A stretch of 64,000 nt of DNA from positions 45,093 through 109,092 of the forward strand of contig JAGVAD010000048.1 in assembly GCA_020060465.1 (NCBI GenBank), given 5' to 3'. A model generated the notes under the pieces. The model was not told where the DNA came from. It did not search any database and was given only the letters and a program-made list of their open reading frames with translations. Positions 16,181 to 23,792 of this stretch are shown piece by piece. The first letter of the stretch is position 1; every line of letters starts with the position of its first letter. This DNA is from Anaerolineales bacterium (GTDB lineage Bacteria > Chloroflexota > Anaerolineae > Anaerolineales > UBA4823). Both the position numbers and the translations under genes were made by a program.

Positions 16181-17629
16181 ATGACCACGCGCCCCAACTC
16201 ACTCCTCTGGCTTAAGTGGTTTGTTCGTCCACATGCTCATGTTGCCGCGCCCGATACACGCCGCCAAATTGAGTTATTTCTTTTCATCCTGCTCGTACTG
16301 ATCGCGCTTTCCGCCTCAGGAACGCTGTATGCGCTGTTTTCCCAGGATAGACACGCTGATCTCGCTGACGCTGCTACCATGGGCAGCGTTTGCGTATCTC
16401 TTTTGATTTGCTATCTGCTGGGACGGAGCCCACGTTATCTGTGGGGCATTGGGCTTGCCTCTATTGTCTTGACTACAGTCCCTTTTATTGACTTGATCGT
16501 AGAATCTTTCGACCTGCCGCCCGAACTGCGCAGCGGCAGGTTTTTTCTTTCCTCCATCTCCTGGCTGGCGCCAGCGCTGATCTTTATCGCTATCTTGCTT
16601 CCCTTACGCCATCTGCTTTCGCTGATCATTGCAGTCATCCTGCTTGCTGTTTCAACAGGCTGGTATATCTCGGATGGTCAGTTGATCATTGCGTTGCCGC
16701 TGCTTGCTTTCACCACGGCTGTCGCTGCGCTGGCGATCATCAGCCGTTTGCAATACAGACACCTGGAACAAATCCGCGCGTCCGAGCTGATCCAGGCGCG
16801 CGACGTATTGGAACAACGTGTGCGAGAACGCACCGCCGTATTGCAGGAAATCAACGCCGAGTTAGACGCTGCCCGCCAGGCTGCCGAAAACGCCTATCGC
16901 GATCGAGCGCGCTTCCTGGCAGACATCAGCCACGACCTGCGTACACCGCTCACCATCATTCTGGGCTTTAGCGAGATGCTCCACAGCCAGGCGCAATCCC
17001 TGGAGAACCCGGATTTTGCCCGTCGCACTCAACATATCGAAGCCGCGGCGCGCTATCTGGCGGATTTGAGCAAAGATATGCTGGATCTCTCGCGCCTGGA
17101 ATTGGGCGAAATGGAGGTCTTCCCTGAATGGATTTCCTTGAGCGATCTGTTAGATCAGATCATACTCATCGCTCGTCCACTGATCGAGAAGAACCGTAAT
17201 GCTTTCTTTGCCGAACTGGCTGAAGATTTGGGCGTGATGTACACCGATGCCACCCGTTTGAAGCAGATCCTGCTCAATTTGCTCAGTAATGCTGCTAAAT
17301 TCACGGAAGAAGGCAGCGTGACTTTGCGCGTGCGCCGCGAACGCTCCGAGGAGAGCGTGGAACAGATCATTTTTGAAGTAATTGACACCGGCATCGGCAT
17401 TACTGCGCATCAACTCAAAACCATCTTCCAGCCTTATCCGCCCTCTTATCGCGAAAGCCGCAACCGCTACAGCGGCGCTGGGATGGGACTGGCTATCACT
17501 TACCTGTTGTGCCGGAAATTAGGCGGCTCCATTGACGTACATAGTATTGTGAACGAAGGCTCGACCTTTACCGTACGCTTGCCTGCCCGTTACGTTTACT
17601 CCGAAGCGACGGATTCTTATCGTGTATAA
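16181..17629 (+). CDS. Membrane sensor histidine kinase (orphan)
   Basis: 482 aa. Five or six N-terminal hydrophobic segments (about residues 30-190) form an integral-membrane sensor with no obvious periplasmic domain. A coiled coil follows (about 195-240), then HisKA with the H-box FLADISHDLRTPLTII (phospho-His about residue 248) and a complete HATPase_c domain: N-box LKQILLNLLSNAAKF, G1 DTGIGI, G2 GAGMGLAI. No response regulator adjoins it. The next gene is a CDGSH protein with its own TATAAT at 17625. Signal unknown. Confidence 0.9.
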   Translation: MTTRPNSLLWLKWFVRPHAHVAAPDTRRQIELFLFILLVLIALSASGTLYALFSQDRHADLADAATMGSVCVSLLICYLLGRSPRYLWGIGLASIVLTTVPFIDLIVESFDLPPELRSGRFFLSSISWLAPALIFIAILLPLRHLLSLIIAVILLAVSTGWYISDGQLIIALPLLAFTTAVAALAIISRLQYRHLEQIRASELIQARDVLEQRVRERTAVLQEINAELDAARQAAENAYRDRARFLADISHDLRTPLTIILGFSEMLHSQAQSLENPDFARRTQHIEAAARYLADLSKDMLDLSRLELGEMEVFPEWISLSDLLDQIILIARPLIEKNRNAFFAELAEDLGVMYTDATRLKQILLNLLSNAAKFTEEGSVTLRVRRERSEESVEQIIFEVIDTGIGITAHQLKTIFQPYPPSYRESRNRYSGAGMGLAITYLLCRKLGGSIDVHSIVNEGSTFTVRLPARYVYSEATDSYRV

Positions 17630-17630
17630 T
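17625..17630 (+). promoter_or_regulatory. TATAAT -10 box for CDGSH gene
   Basis: TATAAT overlaps the stop codon region of the histidine kinase, 95 bp before the CDGSH start. No convincing -35 is present, so it is a candidate only. Confidence 0.4.
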
Positions 17631-17725
17631 ATTTGTCGGATTACTCATCCGCGGCAAAATATCTACACAATAACTGGCAACTCGTTTCCTTACGTTTGTT
17701 TTCTGTAACCTCGAGGAGATTCATC

Positions 17726-18439
17726 ATGACTTTACCAGACACCCTGTCCCCCAAAAAGATCATTATCCGTAAAAATGGTCCCTACACTGTTGTGGGAGGC
17801 ATCCCATTAGTGCGCAAGTCGCCCGTAATCAGCGAGTATGGCGAACCTATCGCCTGGCGCAAAGAATCCGATTACCCCGTCGAGGAAACTTATGATCTGT
17901 GCCGCTGTGGAAATTCAAAGAACAAACCTTTCTGCGATAGTTCGCACCGTCGCGTTGGCTTCAACGGCCCAGAAACCGCGGATACCAATACCACCGCTGA
18001 GCGCCGTGTCATCTACCGCGGCAGCCGCAAGATCATCGTGCGCCGCGATCTCAGCCTGTGTATGAACGCCGGCTTTTGTGGCAATCGCCTGCGTGATGTG
18101 CATCGTATGGTGCAAAACCTGGATGACGACACTATCCTGCGCTCGTTAGCGATCGCCATGATGGAGCGGTGCCCTTCCGGCTCTTATACATACCAGCTTG
18201 CCGATGAAGATCACGATAACGAACCAGACCTGCCGCAGCAAATCGCCGTTACCACCGAGATGACCGAACACGGGGTGATTATTGGGCCATTATGGGTCAC
18301 CGGCTATATACCCATCGAACGATCCGATGGACAGCCCTTCGAAACTCGCAACCGGGTGACGTTATGCCGCTGCGGGCAGTCCAGATCCATGCCTCTGTGC
18401 GATGGTACTCATCGCCAAAAACTGGTGCGCGAGGAATAG
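17726..18439 (+). CDS. Tandem CDGSH iron-sulfur protein with central Fer4_19-type domain
   Basis: 237 aa from ATG 17726 (GAGGAG 8 nt upstream). Two CDGSH 2Fe-2S motifs flank the protein: CRCGNSKNKPFCDSSH (about 66-81) and CRCGQSRSMPLCDGTH (about 217-232). Each has the three Cys and one His that ligate a 2Fe-2S cluster. Between them lies a divergent 4Fe-4S mono-cluster (Fer4_19) region with CMNAGFCG and a later CPSG. Such proteins are thought to act in redox sensing or iron-sulfur transfer. It is soluble. It converges with the YedF-like gene, 29 bp apart, which also belongs to sulfur/redox metabolism. Confidence 0.9.
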   Translation: MTLPDTLSPKKIIIRKNGPYTVVGGIPLVRKSPVISEYGEPIAWRKESDYPVEETYDLCRCGNSKNKPFCDSSHRRVGFNGPETADTNTTAERRVIYRGSRKIIVRRDLSLCMNAGFCGNRLRDVHRMVQNLDDDTILRSLAIAMMERCPSGSYTYQLADEDHDNEPDLPQQIAVTTEMTEHGVIIGPLWVTGYIPIERSDGQPFETRNRVTLCRCGQSRSMPLCDGTHRQKLVREE

Positions 18440-18468
18440 ATTTATCGGTGAACTCCCGTCAAGCCATG

Positions 18469-18819
18469 CTAAATCGAAATAACCTTCGCAGCTCGCAACT
18501 GAGCTTCCAGGATATCGGTCATTCCGCCGACGATGCCCACCTGCAATTGCTCCACCAGGCCAAAGTAATTTAGACATGTGGAGCACAAGATCAAGCGCAC
18601 GCCCATCGCTTCCATCACCTTGAGCTGTTCTAGCAACGGCGAGCCGCTCACTGCCAGCTTCACTCCATCCGCATAGAAACAAACCGTTGGAGGCAGGCAG
18701 TCGTTCTCGATCAACAAATTGAAATAAACTTGAATCAGTTTTTGTTGCAATTCCACATCGGCGTCCCCCATACCGTTGCGGGTAACAAGGATAACAGTTT
18801 CAGCGTTGGGATTGGTCAT
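18469..18819 (-). CDS. DsrE-fold protein, YedF C-terminal-like
   Basis: 116 aa. Sequence blocks VILVTRNGMGDADVELQQKL, VCFYADGVKLAVSGSPLLE, LILCSTCLNYFGL and LQVGIVGGMTDI match the C-terminal DsrE-like domain of the selenium-associated sulfurtransferase-like protein YedF, including its CxTC pair. The N-terminal TusA domain of full YedF is missing. The likely role is sulfur or selenium relay, or redox. ATG 18819 has AGGAGG upstream. The gene lies behind a ~200-nt leader with a small open reading frame and a strong intrinsic terminator, so attenuation control is likely. Confidence 0.8.
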   Translation of the reverse strand: MTNPNAETVILVTRNGMGDADVELQQKLIQVYFNLLIENDCLPPTVCFYADGVKLAVSGSPLLEQLKVMEAMGVRLILCSTCLNYFGLVEQLQVGIVGGMTDILEAQLRAAKVISI

Positions 18820-18859
18820 ACCTCAAACCTCCTGAAAATATAATGAATTGGATGGAATC

Positions 18860-18890
18860 AAAAACCGCCGCCTGCACACGCAGACGGCGG
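18860..18890 (-). terminator. Intrinsic terminator inside the YedF-like leader (attenuator)
   Basis: Minus strand: CCGCCGTCTGC, GTGT, GCAGGCGGCGG, TTTTT. The 11-bp stem (one G-U pair) plus T5 sits between the leader and the YedF-like gene, 41 nt before its start codon. A terminator upstream of and in the same direction as the gene implies conditional read-through. Confidence 0.75.
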
Positions 18891-19045
18891 CTCAGGAGAT
18901 CGAGGCAGAATTAATTCACGCGCAGACCTCACCGCCTGGCGGCGTGTGCAAACCATTCAGCGGGCGCAAGCCTGCGCCCAAGAACGCGCTTCAGGTGTGG
19001 CGGTGGTATGACATCACTTCGATGCACTCCTTGTCGTAATATGCA
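18891..19045 (-). promoter_or_regulatory. Candidate attenuator leader RNA of YedF-like gene
   Basis: Upstream on the minus strand lies a possible promoter (CTGACT, 17 nt, TATTAC, about 19037-19065). The leader holds a short ORF, a GGGCGCA/TGCGCCC hairpin (18962-18979), and a strand at 18942-18950 (TGCACACGC) perfectly complementary over 9 nt to the apex of the downstream terminator (18873-18881). CACCGCC in the leader ORF (18999-19005) is also complementary to GGCGGTG at 18930-18936. These mutually exclusive pairings are the hallmark of an attenuator. No known riboswitch consensus is evident. Confidence 0.5.
18991..19017 (-). CDS. Putative leader peptide MMSYHRHT
   Basis: An 8-codon frame (GTG 19017; ATG 19014 is an alternative) ending in TGA, preceded by AAGGAG at a good distance from the GTG. 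It is rich in His/Arg/Tyr codons (TAC CAC CGC CAC) that coincide with pairing segment 1 of the leader. This is a candidate ribosome-stalling leader peptide and would be too short to be called by length alone. Evidence is the ribosome-binding site and the position inside an attenuator-like region. Confidence 0.4.
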   Translation of the reverse strand: MMSYHRHT

Positions 19046-19201
19046 ATAGAAGAGACAAAGTCAGAACAAGTGTAACATAAGTTTGTCTCAGCCCTTCGCA
19101 ATAACGATATCGAATAGACGCGACCTCAAGCAGCGCCAGCTTTAATACAGCGTCAGTTCTTTCGCCTTGAGACAGCCTGAACGATTAAGCGCATTAAAGA
19201 G

Positions 19202-19218
19202 CCGATCCAAAAGATCGG
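19202..19218 (-). terminator. Weak terminator hairpin after 161-aa membrane protein gene
   Basis: CCGATC, 5-nt loop, GATCGG, followed on the minus strand by CTCTTTAA. It lies 45 bp beyond the stop codon at 19264. The short stem and broken T-tract make it a modest candidate. The rest of 19050-19263 shows nothing further. Confidence 0.4.
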
Positions 19219-19263
19219 ACAGTAGTGAATCCTCTATTCAATTTCTTGCCCGCCAAACATCTA

Positions 19264-19749
19264 TCAAATCGAGACCTCCTCCTGCGCCGAATCCTCCTCA
19301 GCCTTCAGTTGCGCCTGGCTATCCTCTGGCTCACGCCAGAACCACAGTGTAACCAGCCCCAGCGCGGCCACTGCCGCCGATGCCTGAAAAGACAGCGTAT
19401 CCGGCGCAAGATAGATCATCAACACGTACCAGCTATCCGGCGCAGGCGTAACAAACAAGATCGCTGCCGCATACAACAACGCCAACCCCAGGATGGTGTA
19501 TGCCGCTGGAACGCTGCGCCCGTAGCCGCGGTTGGCAATCATCATCCAGATCAAGCCCACCAACGCCAGCATCAGCAGCAATGAGAACAAAGGCGTCAGA
19601 AAGACGATGGTCTTGTTCAAAGCCAGTTGCTCGCCGCCGATCTGCGAGACCCACGAACGCAAGACAGTATCGAAAAGGAGCGCCAGCAGAATCAACCCTG
19701 GCGCACCGCTGATCAATAGAAGATCGGTTAATTTTGAATTGTTTCTCAT
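19264..19749 (-). CDS. Integral membrane protein, unknown
   Basis: 161 aa. ATG 19749 (TGGAGCG 6 nt upstream) is preferred over a frame start 11 codons earlier. Four hydrophobic segments (LLLISGAPGLILLALLF, FLTPLFSLLLMLALVGLIWM, YTILGLALLYAAAILFV, ASAAVAALGLVTLWF), then an acidic tail. No family motif recognised. It lies 40 bp downstream of the amidase gene at 21301 on the same strand and may be co-transcribed with it. Confidence 0.7.
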   Translation of the reverse strand: MRNNSKLTDLLLISGAPGLILLALLFDTVLRSWVSQIGGEQLALNKTIVFLTPLFSLLLMLALVGLIWMMIANRGYGRSVPAAYTILGLALLYAAAILFVTPAPDSWYVLMIYLAPDTLSFQASAAVAALGLVTLWFWREPEDSQAQLKAEEDSAQEEVSI

Positions 19750-19789
19750 GCTTCGCTCCACAAAAAATTTGATTAGCCGCACGCCGCGC

Positions 19790-21301
19790 CTAATTCACTT
19801 CTGGCGCGCTCAAATCCACTGTAGGCAGGAATTGTGGCGGGCGGCGCACTTGTATCGTCTGTTCAAAAGCATAAGCCAGGCGCAACAAGGTTGCATCCTG
19901 CCAGGCGCTGGCGAAAAACGAAATGCCCACCGGCAGGCCAAAAACGTACCCTGCCGGAATGGTGATATGCGGATAGCCGGCTACCGCCGCCGGACCAGAA
20001 AAGCCGCCGCCGGAGTAATTATCGCCGTTGACCAGATCCACCAGCCAGGCAGGGCCGCCCGTGGGGGCAACAATCGCATCCAGGCGATGTTCCTGCATCG
20101 GCCGGTCAATGCCTAACTGCGCCAGTCGCTTCGCCTTTTCCAGCGCCTGCTGATATTTCTTGGTGTTCAACCCGCCTTTGCGCTGCGCCAGCAGCATCCG
20201 TTCCTGACCAAAATAAGGCATTACCTGTTGTCGGTTGGTGTCGTTGAAACGAATCACCTCTTGCAGGCTATGCACTTTCGCCAGCGCGCCAGCCTCAGCC
20301 AGGTATGCGTTCAGATCATGCTTGAACTCATACAACAGCACTTCCACTTCGTGCTTGCTGAGCTTGCTCTCGCCGACCACTTTGACTGGATCAATCAATT
20401 CTGCGCCAGCGGCTTTCATTGCATCCAGACAGGCTTCGATCACCCGATCTACCCGCGAGTCGAAGCCGAAATAATCCCTCGCCACCCCGATGCGCGCCCC
20501 TCTCAGCGCCCCAGCCTGCAGGAAAGGCCGGTAATCGTTCAGAGATTTGCCCTGACTGGCCTGTGTGGCAGGATCTCGCTCATCCATACCAATCATACCG
20601 CCCAACAGCAGCGCCGCGTCGGTCACATTTCGCGCCATCGGCCCAGCGGTATCCTGTGAATGGGCGATGGGGATCACGCCGGCGCGGCTAACCATTCCCA
20701 ATGTGGGTTTGAGACCTACAATGCCATTGATATGCGATGGGCAAACGATCGAGCCGTCGGTTTCAGTGCCCACCGCCGCGGTGCATAAATCTGCCGCCAC
20801 GGCGACCGCTGAACCAGAGGATGAGCCGCAGGGCGTGCGATCCAGTGCGTAGGGGTTGCGCGTCTGTCCACCGCGGCTGCTCCACCCGCTGGAGGAGTGA
20901 GTCGAGCGGAAGTTCGCCCATTCGCTCAGGTTGGTCTTACCCAAAAGCACAACCCCTGCACGGCGCAACTGCGCAACCAGAAAAGCGTCTCGACGGGCGA
21001 TATGACCCTCCAGAGCCAACGAACCGGCAGTGGTGCTCATCTGGTCGGCGGTGTCAATGTTATCTTTGAGCATGATGCATATCCCATGCAACGGCCCGCG
21101 CGTCTTCCCCAGTCGCCGTTCCTCATCCAACGCTTCAGCGATCTCCAATGCCTGCGGGTTAAGCTCGATCACCGCGTTGAGGCGTGGCCCGTTGCGATCA
21201 ATGCGCTCGATGCGATCCAGGTAATACTCAGCCAATTGACGCGCCGTCAACTCGCCGTGCGCCATGCGAGTTTGCAAATCCAGAATGGTTAAGCCTTCCA
21301 T
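19790..21301 (-). CDS. Amidase signature-family enzyme
   Basis: 503 aa. ATG 21301 with GAGGAA 7 nt upstream. It has the amidase-signature Ser-cisSer-Lys triad: Lys in LLGKTNLSEWAN, and the Ser-rich CGSSSGSAVAVAA block followed by GTETDGSIVCP (nucleophile Ser in DGSI). GIVGLKPT also matches the family. The N-terminal LDLQTRMAHGELTARQLAEYYL is typical of GatA-like amidases outside the tRNA amidotransferase group; without gatB/gatC nearby it is more likely a general amide hydrolase. No signal peptide. Substrate cannot be inferred. Confidence 0.9.
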   Translation of the reverse strand: MEGLTILDLQTRMAHGELTARQLAEYYLDRIERIDRNGPRLNAVIELNPQALEIAEALDEERRLGKTRGPLHGICIMLKDNIDTADQMSTTAGSLALEGHIARRDAFLVAQLRRAGVVLLGKTNLSEWANFRSTHSSSGWSSRGGQTRNPYALDRTPCGSSSGSAVAVAADLCTAAVGTETDGSIVCPSHINGIVGLKPTLGMVSRAGVIPIAHSQDTAGPMARNVTDAALLLGGMIGMDERDPATQASQGKSLNDYRPFLQAGALRGARIGVARDYFGFDSRVDRVIEACLDAMKAAGAELIDPVKVVGESKLSKHEVEVLLYEFKHDLNAYLAEAGALAKVHSLQEVIRFNDTNRQQVMPYFGQERMLLAQRKGGLNTKKYQQALEKAKRLAQLGIDRPMQEHRLDAIVAPTGGPAWLVDLVNGDNYSGGGFSGPAAVAGYPHITIPAGYVFGLPVGISFFASAWQDATLLRLAYAFEQTIQVRRPPQFLPTVDLSAPEVN

Positions 21302-21354
21302 ACGCGTTCCTCTGTTATGAACGAGCATACAACTATTCACCCAAGATGAAGGCG

Positions 21355-21383
21355 ATTATACCGCCAATTCTTGCGCCGTTCAG
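21355..21383 (-). promoter_or_regulatory. Sigma70-type promoter of amidase gene
   Basis: Minus strand CTGAAC (plus 21378-21383), 17 nt, TATAAT (plus 21355-21360). Leader about 47 nt. A possible -10 for the divergent multicopper oxidase is TATACT at 21449-21454, with a poor -35. Confidence 0.65.
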
Positions 21384-21502
21384 GATCAGGCGAAATGGCT
21401 TATGTGCTGCTAAGCAGAATGACCCTATCCAATGACAATAATGATATTTATACTCCGATTTCGCACCCATCTATCTGTTTCGTTTAGGAGAGAGCATTTC
21501 AA

Positions 21503-22600
21503 ATGTTTCAACGAACTGCGATGCTGTTGACCGCCATCTTGTTTTTAGCCGCCTGCACAGGCAGACAGCCAATCGAAGTGTCTGCACCCACCAACCCACC
21601 CCCCACGCAGACCGAGGATGACCAACACACTTCTGCCCCCATTGGCAGCATGTCGCCTATGGACCCGGCGCAAGCACACATGATGTCGCCCATTGACGGG
21701 CCTTCCATCCAGCCACCTTCCGCTGAGCGCGGCGCTCAACCGCTACCTTTCCGCATGGAAGACGGCGTCAAGGTGTTTGAGTTAACCACTCAACTGACCC
21801 GTTGGTCAATCCTTGACCTCGACTCTGGCAGCCCGGTGACCGTTACTGCCATGACCTACAATGGCATGGTCCCTGGTCCGCTCATTCGCGTGACCGAAGG
21901 AGAGCAGATACGGGTGGTGGTGCATAACCAATTGCCAGAACCTACCACCATCCACTGGCACGGAGTCGAAGTCCCCAACGCCATGGATGGCGTGCCGGAC
22001 ATGACCCAGCCACCCATCCAGCCTGGCGAAACATTTACTTATGAATTCACCGCCCGCCCGGCCGGTACATTCATCTATCACTCACACTATGAAGGCGACC
22101 GCCAGGTTTCCACCGGCTTGTATGCCCCCCTCATTATTGATCCTGCGGAACCAGAGAGTAACCCGCCAGATATAGATGCCGTGTTGATGTTATCCGAGTG
22201 GCTGGAGCGGGATGGGCTGACCTACGCAGCGATGCCGATGATGGGGATGGAGCCGAATTATTTCACCATCAATGGCAAAGCCTTTCCATCCACCGAAACC
22301 ATCCGCGTCAAGGTTGGTCAGCGCGTGCGCCTGCGTTTCATCGGCATCGGGCAATTCATCCATCCCATGCATTTACACGGTTTTTCGTTCAAAATCACCG
22401 CCAGCGATGGTCATCCTGTCCCCCAAGCCGCGCAGCTCACCAAAGACACTTTGAGTATTGCACCTGGCGAACGCTATGACGTGGAGTTTACCGCCACAGA
22501 AACAGGAAAATGGATGTTGCATTGTCACATTCTGCACCACACCACCAACAATAACGTCGAGCCAGGCGGTTTAATGCTGGTGGTTGAAGTTACCCCATAA
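21503..22600 (+). CDS. Two-domain multicopper oxidase lipoprotein
   Basis: 365 aa. Lipoprotein signal (LLTAILFLAAC, Cys about residue 18) and a Met/His-rich linker (GSMSPMDPAQAHMMSPIDG). Cupredoxin domain 1 (about 90-215) has TIHWHGVEVP and FIYHSHYE; the C-terminal cupredoxin (about 250-365) has HPMHLHGF and the HCHILHH motif with Met in GGLML. All four copper-binding clusters are present, so trinuclear and type 1 copper sites should form. At 365 aa it is shorter than three-domain laccases or CueO. Likely role is copper(I) detoxification or oxidation of phenolics or metals outside the cell. It leads a cluster with a YtkA-like lipoprotein and a two-component pair. Confidence 0.9.
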   Translation: MFQRTAMLLTAILFLAACTGRQPIEVSAPTNPPPTQTEDDQHTSAPIGSMSPMDPAQAHMMSPIDGPSIQPPSAERGAQPLPFRMEDGVKVFELTTQLTRWSILDLDSGSPVTVTAMTYNGMVPGPLIRVTEGEQIRVVVHNQLPEPTTIHWHGVEVPNAMDGVPDMTQPPIQPGETFTYEFTARPAGTFIYHSHYEGDRQVSTGLYAPLIIDPAEPESNPPDIDAVLMLSEWLERDGLTYAAMPMMGMEPNYFTINGKAFPSTETIRVKVGQRVRLRFIGIGQFIHPMHLHGFSFKITASDGHPVPQAAQLTKDTLSIAPGERYDVEFTATETGKWMLHCHILHHTTNNNVEPGGLMLVVEVTP

Positions 22601-22623
22601 GTTGATTATCTCAGGAGGTTGCT

Positions 22624-23019
22624 ATGCGTTTCCGTTTACTCGTCCTGTTGTTCCTTATGCTATCAGCCGCGGCGTTAGCCGCCTGCAGCGCTTCGCCGGC
22701 TGCAGAAGCTGCGCCTGCCTCCGCTAATATTTCCATTTCGTTGACCACCAACCCTTCCCCACCCAAAGCGGGCAATGTCGAGCTACTATTCAAAGTGCTC
22801 AACCGCAACGGGCAGCCGCTCTCCAACGCGGATTTGGATGTCATTGCCGATCATATTGACATGAAAGGTATGACGATGCACGGTAAAGCTGTCGAACAGG
22901 GCAATGGGGTATATACCATCACCGCCAACTTCAGCATGAGCGGCAACTGGAAGCTAAGTGTGCAGGTGAAAAAAGACGACCTGGATGAAAAGCTGGATAT
23001 TCCGCTCAAAGTGGAGTGA
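22624..23019 (+). CDS. YtkA-like domain lipoprotein
   Basis: 131 aa. AGGAGG 6 nt upstream. Lipoprotein signal with Cys in ALAACS (about residue 21). The body (about 36-131) has the YtkA/FixH-like beta-sandwich pattern: NPSPPKAGNVELLFKV, NGQPLSNADLDVIADH, MKGMTMHGKAVEQGNGVY and MSGNWKLSVQV. HIDMKGMTMHG is Met/His-rich, which would suit copper binding and fits the position 23 bp after a multicopper oxidase. Likely a periplasmic or extracellular copper-handling partner; this is inferred from context. Confidence 0.8.
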   Translation: MRFRLLVLLFLMLSAAALAACSASPAAEAAPASANISISLTTNPSPPKAGNVELLFKVLNRNGQPLSNADLDVIADHIDMKGMTMHGKAVEQGNGVYTITANFSMSGNWKLSVQVKKDDLDEKLDIPLKVE

Positions 23020-23123
23020 CCAGTAACGCCGCCTGTCATTCTTCGTTCTATCAGACGCGAGAAGCCGATGGCTTCCAAGAAATGCATTATACTTCTACCA
23101 TCCTTCCCTTGAGAGATGCTGGA

Positions 23124-23792
23124 ATGAACGATGAGCCTATCCGTGTGATTCTGGCTGACGATCATACCGTAGTACGCGCGGGTATCCGTCAAATCCTGGA
23201 ATACGCAGGCGATATACAGGTGATTGCGGAAGCCGAAAACGGCGAAGAAGTTGTGGCTTTGATCCGCCAGAGTCATCCAGACGTGGCGGTATTGGACATC
23301 CAAATGCCCAAAGTCAATGGCATCGAGGCAACTCGCAGGGTGCGCGCAGAATTTAAAGATATTGGCGTGCTGATCCTCACCGCTTACAATGACGACCCTT
23401 ATATCGCTGCCGTGATGCAGAGCGGCGCAAATGGCTATGTGCTCAAGACTGCCTCGCCTGAAGAGCTGATCCAGGCGGTGCGCGACGTGAATGAGGGAAA
23501 AACCGTGCTGAACGCTGAAATTGCCCGAAAGCTGGTTGCCCAGATGGGCGGCGCAGGCAAATTTTTGCCTGTGGATGCCCTTACCGAGCGTGAACTGGAA
23601 GTCCTTCAGCTCGCAGCCAAAGGTTACACCAATAAGGCTATCGGCGCTCAATTGAATATCAGCGATCGCACTGTTCAGGGACATCTGGCGCGTATTTTCG
23701 ATAAACTGCAAGCTTCCAGCCGCACTGAAGCGGTGATGCGCGCCGTCTCGCTGGGGTGGATTGCCTATGACCTTGGCGCCATCTCTGAATGA
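23124..23792 (+). CDS. NarL/LuxR-family response regulator
   Basis: 222 aa. Receiver domain (1-120) with acidic DDHTVVR, phospho-acceptor Asp in VAVLDIQMP (about residue 56), Thr in LILTAYN and Lys in YVLKTA. The LuxR-type HTH (about 150-215) has LTERELEVLQLAAKGYTNKAIGAQL and SDRTVQGHLARIFDKL. ATG 23124 is preferred; codons upstream in the open frame lack homology. It overlaps the sensor kinase gene, so the two are translationally coupled. It may share a transcript with the copper oxidase genes 104 bp upstream. Confidence 0.92.
   Translation: MNDEPIRVILADDHTVVRAGIRQILEYAGDIQVIAEAENGEEVVALIRQSHPDVAVLDIQMPKVNGIEATRRVRAEFKDIGVLILTAYNDDPYIAAVMQSGANGYVLKTASPEELIQAVRDVNEGKTVLNAEIARKLVAQMGGAGKFLPVDALTERELEVLQLAAKGYTNKAIGAQLNISDRTVQGHLARIFDKLQASSRTEAVMRAVSLGWIAYDLGAISE

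Noticed and set aside
18848..19039. 63-aa plus-strand frame in the YedF leader region
   Set aside because: Overlaps the terminator and leader structures of the minus-strand gene; no ribosome-binding site.
18990..19100. TPP-riboswitch-like fragments (CTGAGA and ACCTGA on the minus strand)
   Set aside because: The two motifs are about 95 nt apart, and the conserved downstream core of the TPP aptamer (the TGGATAAT-like box) is absent.
22851..23711. 286-aa minus-strand frame opposite the response regulator
   Set aside because: Antisense shadow of a clear NarL-type regulator.
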